Part shown: positions 17,540 to 20,377 of the stretch, piece by piece | How the letters are laid out: the number at the start of each line of letters is the position of its first letter | How positions within the stretch are numbered: position 1 is the first letter of the stretch | DNA from: ZC4RG17 sp036259475 | GTDB taxonomy: Bacteria; Actinomycetota; Acidimicrobiia; Spongiisociales; ZC4RG35 | Length of the DNA stretch: 20,377 nt | Reading direction: 5' to 3' | Assembly (NCBI GenBank): GCA_036259475.1 | Contig: DATABS010000014.1 | Coordinates: forward strand, 1 to 20,377 | Notes under the pieces: model-generated | Seen by the model: only the letters and a program-made list of their open reading frames with translations | Told to the model about the DNA's origin: nothing | Databases searched by the model: none | Translations under genes and position numbers: made by a program

Positions 17540-17782
17540 GTGGTGACGTGCTGGGTGGTACCGGGTTCGTCGAAGACCGAACTGGCGGGGATTCATGGAG
17601 ATGCGGTCAAGATTCGTGTGGCGGCACCGCCGGAAGGCGGACGAGCCAACGACGCGGTGTGCCGGCTGCTTTCCCAACTCAGTGGTCGTCCCGCCGAGCT
17701 GACTCGAGGGGGTTCGAGCCGATCCAAGACGGTCCTCCTCAGAGGAGCACGATTGTCTGAGATCGAAGGCAAGCTCGGCTGA
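17540..17782 (+). CDS. DUF167 (YggU-like) family protein
   Basis: A small alpha/beta protein of about 80-91 residues with the DUF167 signature: WVVPGSSKTELAGIHGDAVK followed by RVAAPPEGGRANDAVCRLL and the SRSKTVLL strand. The family occurs in all domains of life and its function is unknown. The start is ambiguous. No ATG lies nearby except one at 17417, deep inside atpC. GTG 17540 or 17543 cuts into the first strand, and CTG 17507, five bases after the atpC stop, would give the N-terminus expected from the family (91 residues). The TGA stop directly abuts the convergent gene (TGATCA). It is probably co-transcribed with the atp operon. Confidence 0.82.
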   Translation: MVTCWVVPGSSKTELAGIHGDAVKIRVAAPPEGGRANDAVCRLLSQLSGRPAELTRGGSSRSKTVLLRGARLSEIEGKLG

Positions 17783-18211
17783 TCAATCCATCTCGGCGGC
17801 CAGGCGTTCCACCGAACCGGGAAAGCCGGCTCTTACCGAACGGCTGATCATCGGGAACACCATCGGCCCGAGCAGCCCGGCGGGTCGCACGTTCATCTCC
17901 ACATGGAGACGGGTCCCGCCCTCCTCGTCGTAGAGGGCGACCTCGATGGTCCCGTGAAGCTCGCTCGAGCGAATCGACATGGTCATGGCGCCCTCCGGCT
18001 CCGAGTCGGTCACCCGGGCGGTTCCCTGGTAGGGGATCCCGCCGACCACGGCCCGGAACCTGAATCCGTCGAGGTTCTCCCCCGAATACGCGTGATCACT
18101 CGTTCCGTCGACTCCCGCCACCGTCGCCCAGGTGGCTGGGTTCTGGAGGCGCTGCCACACCCGTGACCGGGGAGCGGCGGTGAGGGCCTCATGTCGGAAC
18201 GAGTCGGGCAT
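17783..18211 (-). CDS. SRPBCC (START-like) superfamily protein
   Basis: A 142-residue helix-grip-fold protein resembling the polyketide cyclase/CoxG-like branch. The pattern is an N-terminal strand RHEALTAAPRSRVWQRLQNP (membrane- or ligand-fold opening helix), central strands including GFRFRAVVGGIPYQGTARV and EGAMTMSIRS, and a long C-terminal helix from PMVFPMISRSVRAGFPGSVERLAAEM. Such proteins bind hydrophobic ligands in a cavity; the ligand here cannot be predicted. It is the last gene of the minus-strand PAS - metallo-hydrolase - SRPBCC set, 31 bases after the metallo-hydrolase. Its stop TGA and that of the DUF167 gene face each other with no base between. Confidence 0.78.
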   Translation of the reverse strand: MPDSFRHEALTAAPRSRVWQRLQNPATWATVAGVDGTSDHAYSGENLDGFRFRAVVGGIPYQGTARVTDSEPEGAMTMSIRSSELHGTIEVALYDEEGGTRLHVEMNVRPAGLLGPMVFPMISRSVRAGFPGSVERLAAEMD

Positions 18212-18242
18212 CGGCCGAGCACTGTAACGGCCGGCGGCCGGC

Positions 18243-19058
18243 TCATACCTCCAGGGTCAGCCCGCCCCGGCCGGGAATGAGCTCGAACGAGCGCCCCTCT
18301 ACCTGATGGAACTCGTCGAGTTGGGTGTCGTCGTGGTCGGGGTCGTGATGGAAGGTGACGAACCGGCGGGCACCCACCTGATCGGCGAAGGCGAGAGCGT
18401 GGGGCATCGAGGAATGACCCCATCCCTGACGGGAGACGTATTCCTCCGGTGTGTACTGGAAGTCGTGGATCAGCGTGTCGATGTCGCGGCACAGGTCGTA
18501 ACCCGATGTCCACTCCGGCGGCTTGGGGAACTGGCGGCTGCCCAGCGCCGGCTCGTGATCGGGGAGGTAGGCAAGGGAGCTTCCGTTCGACTCCACCCGA
18601 TAACCGAGGGTCGGCCCGGGGTGGATCACCATGTCGGCCGTGATCGTCAGGGTTCCGACCGTGAAGCTGCCCGGCCGGACATCGTGGAATTCCAGCTTTG
18701 GTAGGTCGCGCAAGCGAACGGGGAAGAGGGGAGGCGACAGATACCGGGTGAGCCGCTCACCGAGATCCATCGTGGAGGAGACCGGCCCCCACAGGTGGAC
18801 CTCGACGTCCTCCCGGAAAAGGGGCTGGAAGAAGCCGAGGCCCTGGATGTGATCCATGTGCAGGTGAGTGAGCAAGACATCGACCCGGGGTGGGCACGAC
18901 TCGGCGTTGAGGCGGGCGAGGCCCGACCCGGCGTCGAGCACGACCACTTCGCCGTTGTCCCCCCTCACTTCCACGCACGAGGTGTCACCGCCGTATCCGG
19001 CAGTTTCCACCCCGGCTCGCCCCACCGAGCCTCGCGTGCCCCTAAGAGTGACTATCAC
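18243..19058 (-). CDS. MBL-fold metallo-hydrolase
   Basis: A 271-residue metallo-beta-lactamase-fold hydrolase with a full di-metal site: THLHMDH (64-70), H146 in VIHPG, D167 in YLPDHE and H237/H238 in TFHHDPDHDD. H215 in QGWGHSS is a further conserved-looking histidine. The opening RGTRGSVGRAG and YGGDTSCVEV match the RNase Z/PhnP-like branch (Lactamase_B_2), which acts on phosphodiester or related substrates, not antibiotics. It is cytoplasmic, with no signal peptide. GTG start at 19056-19058 overlaps the end of the PAS gene by 17 bases, so the two are coupled. Substrate is unknown. Confidence 0.9.
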   Translation of the reverse strand: MIVTLRGTRGSVGRAGVETAGYGGDTSCVEVRGDNGEVVVLDAGSGLARLNAESCPPRVDVLLTHLHMDHIQGLGFFQPLFREDVEVHLWGPVSSTMDLGERLTRYLSPPLFPVRLRDLPKLEFHDVRPGSFTVGTLTITADMVIHPGPTLGYRVESNGSSLAYLPDHEPALGSRQFPKPPEWTSGYDLCRDIDTLIHDFQYTPEEYVSRQGWGHSSMPHALAFADQVGARRFVTFHHDPDHDDTQLDEFHQVEGRSFELIPGRGGLTLEV

Positions 19059-19443
19059 CGGATTCCCACAGGATCACCAGGGCGCCGAGGGGGCGATCAC
19101 CTTCGCCGATTATCGGAATGGCGGTGTCGGAGACGATCTTCTTCTGGCCGGCGTCGTCCATCATCTGGAGCTCTCTCTGTGCCGGTTGAAGCTTGTGGAG
19201 GGCGATCATCAGTGGGCGGTCGTGGTCGGCGACCGGTGTTCCATCGACGTTGCAAAGGCTGAAGCGCTCGCTCAGGATGGAGGCCGGCATCTCGCCGGCT
19301 TCGTCGAAGCGGACTCCGATCAGATCCTCGGTGGGCTCGTTGAAGTACAGCAGCTCACCGGCGGCGTCGGTGATCCAGATGGGGACGGTCATCATCGACG
19401 CCCACTGCTGAAGGAGGATGATCTCGATTGGATTCTGAGCCAT
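19042..19443 (-). CDS. single PAS-domain protein
   Basis: A 133-residue protein consisting almost entirely of one PAS fold (about 13-126). The opening VPIWITDAAGELLYFNEPTEDLIG matches the PAS core (positions 20-43), and the closing strands IPIIGEGDRPLGALVILWE match the PAS C-terminus. No kinase, cyclase or DNA-binding output domain is attached, so it presumably acts by binding a partner or a small ligand. It is first in the operon, with AAGAGG about 9 bases before the ATG, and it overlaps the metallo-hydrolase. The signal sensed cannot be predicted; the only cysteine is C64 (FSLCNVDG). Confidence 0.87.
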   Translation of the reverse strand: MAQNPIEIILLQQWASMMTVPIWITDAAGELLYFNEPTEDLIGVRFDEAGEMPASILSERFSLCNVDGTPVADHDRPLMIALHKLQPAQRELQMMDDAGQKKIVSDTAIPIIGEGDRPLGALVILWESGDSHS

Positions 19444-19524
19444 GGCGGCGGGCCTCTTCAGGTTGAGGCTAGCCGTCGGCCAGGGCTGAAGGGGGACGTG
19501 TGCAGGATTGGTCTGCCCTACTGG

Positions 19525-19530
19525 TACCTT
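19525..19530 (+). promoter_or_regulatory. candidate -10 element placing a leaderless start on the PIG-L gene
   Basis: TACCTT fits TAnnnT and ends 7 bases before the ATG at 19538, so transcription would begin at or within a base of the start codon. The sequence between has no purine-rich ribosome-binding site. This is the geometry of leaderless actinobacterial genes. The rest of the 94-base divergent region (19444-19537) contains an 8-bp palindrome GGCTAGCC whose TAGCCT on the minus strand could be a -10 for the PAS gene. Confidence 0.45.
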
Positions 19531-19537
19531 TGTCTGA

Positions 19538-20374
19538 ATGCCCGGTCTTCTCTCATTTCATGCCCATCCCGACGACGAGGTGATTCAAACGGGAGGAATC
19601 CTCGCCCAGGCCTCCGACGACGGCCGGCCCACCATGGTGGTCACCGCAACCGACGGGGCCGAGGGCGAGATCCACAACTACGACGACCCCGACGCCATCC
19701 GGCCGCGTCTGGCCGAGGTCCGAGCGGAGGAGATCGCCGCGTCCATGTCGATCCTCGGTGTCGACGAACAGCACTTCCTGGGTTATCGCGACTCGGGGAT
19801 GATGGGAGAGGATCCCAATTTCCACCCCGACTCGTTCTGGCAGGCCGACTTCGATGACGCAGTGGGACGGGTGGTGGCGCACATCCGTCGCTTCCGACCC
19901 GACGTGATGACCATCTACGACCCCCACGGCGGCTATGGCCATCCCGACCACATCCAGGTGCATCGGGTGGGGCTGGCCGCATTCTGGGCAGCCCAGGATC
20001 TGGCCCGCTACCCGCTGGCTGACGACGAAGAGCCGTGGCTGGTGCCGAAGCTGTACTGGTCGACGTGGCCGCGGAGCCGGCGGCGGCGCTTCGCTGAGAT
20101 GCGGCTGGCGGCGGGCGAGATCACCGAGGAGGAGTACGAGGCGGCGGCGGTCAGCGGGACCCCCGACGAGCTGCTCACCGCGGTCAATTGCGCCAACTGG
20201 GTCGATACGAAGCTGAAGGCGCTGCGGGCCCATCGCAGCCAGATCCCCGAGGACTGGTTCATGCTCCGGATCGACGAAGACATGCGCGAAGAGGTGGTCG
20301 GCCTGGAGTCGTTCTACCGGGTCCACTCCTCGGTCGACGTGGCAGACGACGGCGACCTGTTCGCCGGCCTCTGA
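19538..20374 (+). CDS. PIG-L family deacetylase, Mca/MshB-like
   Basis: A 278-residue zinc-dependent LmbE/PIG-L enzyme. Zinc ligands are H10 and D13 in HAHPDDE (8-14) and H138 in GGYGHPDH (131-138); D12 is the likely general base. PKLYW (170-174), LRAHRSQI (229-236) and the terminal GDLFAGL are typical of the mycothiol branch, which comprises MshB (deacetylates GlcNAc-inositol during mycothiol synthesis) and Mca (cleaves mycothiol S-conjugates during detoxification). The C-terminal half looks closer to Mca from memory. The residue that is Lys in Mca and Ser in MshB aligns with Q17 here, so I do not assign a symbol. It is transcribed divergently from the PAS operon and ends three bases before the window edge. 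Confidence 0.88.
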   Translation: MPGLLSFHAHPDDEVIQTGGILAQASDDGRPTMVVTATDGAEGEIHNYDDPDAIRPRLAEVRAEEIAASMSILGVDEQHFLGYRDSGMMGEDPNFHPDSFWQADFDDAVGRVVAHIRRFRPDVMTIYDPHGGYGHPDHIQVHRVGLAAFWAAQDLARYPLADDEEPWLVPKLYWSTWPRSRRRRFAEMRLAAGEITEEEYEAAAVSGTPDELLTAVNCANWVDTKLKALRAHRSQIPEDWFMLRIDEDMREEVVGLESFYRVHSSVDVADDGDLFAGL

Positions 20375-20377
20375 CGA

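Overview
This window looks like housekeeping chromosome from a high-GC member of the Actinomycetota, perhaps an early-branching lineage such as Acidimicrobiia. The evidence is the syntenic run rho - rpmE - DUF1385 - prfA - prmC - tsaC - glyA - atp operon, frequent GTG/TTG starts, a Rho with a long disordered insertion of the actinobacterial kind, a short epsilon subunit, and a mycothiol-type PIG-L deacetylase (Mca/MshB-like). The class-level placement is inference. I saw no phage, transposon, CRISPR, rRNA or convincing tRNA genes.

Layout. (1) 1-3956, plus strand: a possible tail of an upstream gene, then rho, rpmE, a DUF1385 membrane protein and prfA, packed with one-to-four-base stop/start overlaps. 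(2) 3948-6875, minus strand: a three-gene cassette (stand-alone response-regulator receiver, membrane-anchored HEAT-repeat protein, processive-type family 2 glycosyltransferase) lying between prfA and prmC, which are usually adjacent. The glycosyltransferase is visibly lower in GC than the flanks. (3) 6903-8203, plus strand: prmC and tsaC, overlapping. (4) 8184-8777, minus strand: an unrecognised 197-residue protein, then a 161-base intergenic region with direct repeats, a strong hairpin and a tRNA-3'-end look-alike. (5) 8939-10210: glyA. (6) 10211-17502: a complete F1Fo ATP synthase operon in the order atpZ, atpI, B, E, F, H, A, G, D, C. Directly after a -10-like element lies a perfect TTGTGAA-N4-TTCACAA palindrome, the classic recognition sequence of the NADH/NAD+ sensor Rex. 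(7) 17540-17782: a DUF167 gene, converging stop-to-stop with (8) a minus-strand PAS - metallo-hydrolase - SRPBCC operon (19443 down to 17783). (9) 19538-20374, plus strand: a PIG-L deacetylase that may be read from a leaderless transcript.

How the parts work together. Regions 1, 3 and 5 serve translation and one-carbon metabolism: transcription termination, ribosomal protein L31, release factor 1 and its methylase PrmC, the tRNA t6A precursor enzyme, and serine hydroxymethyltransferase. Region 6 makes the ATP synthase, probably under redox control by Rex. The glycosyltransferase/HEAT/receiver cassette is the best candidate for a little-described system: a signal-gated envelope or extracellular polysaccharide synthase. 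The PAS/metallo-hydrolase/SRPBCC operon is a second uncharacterised set.
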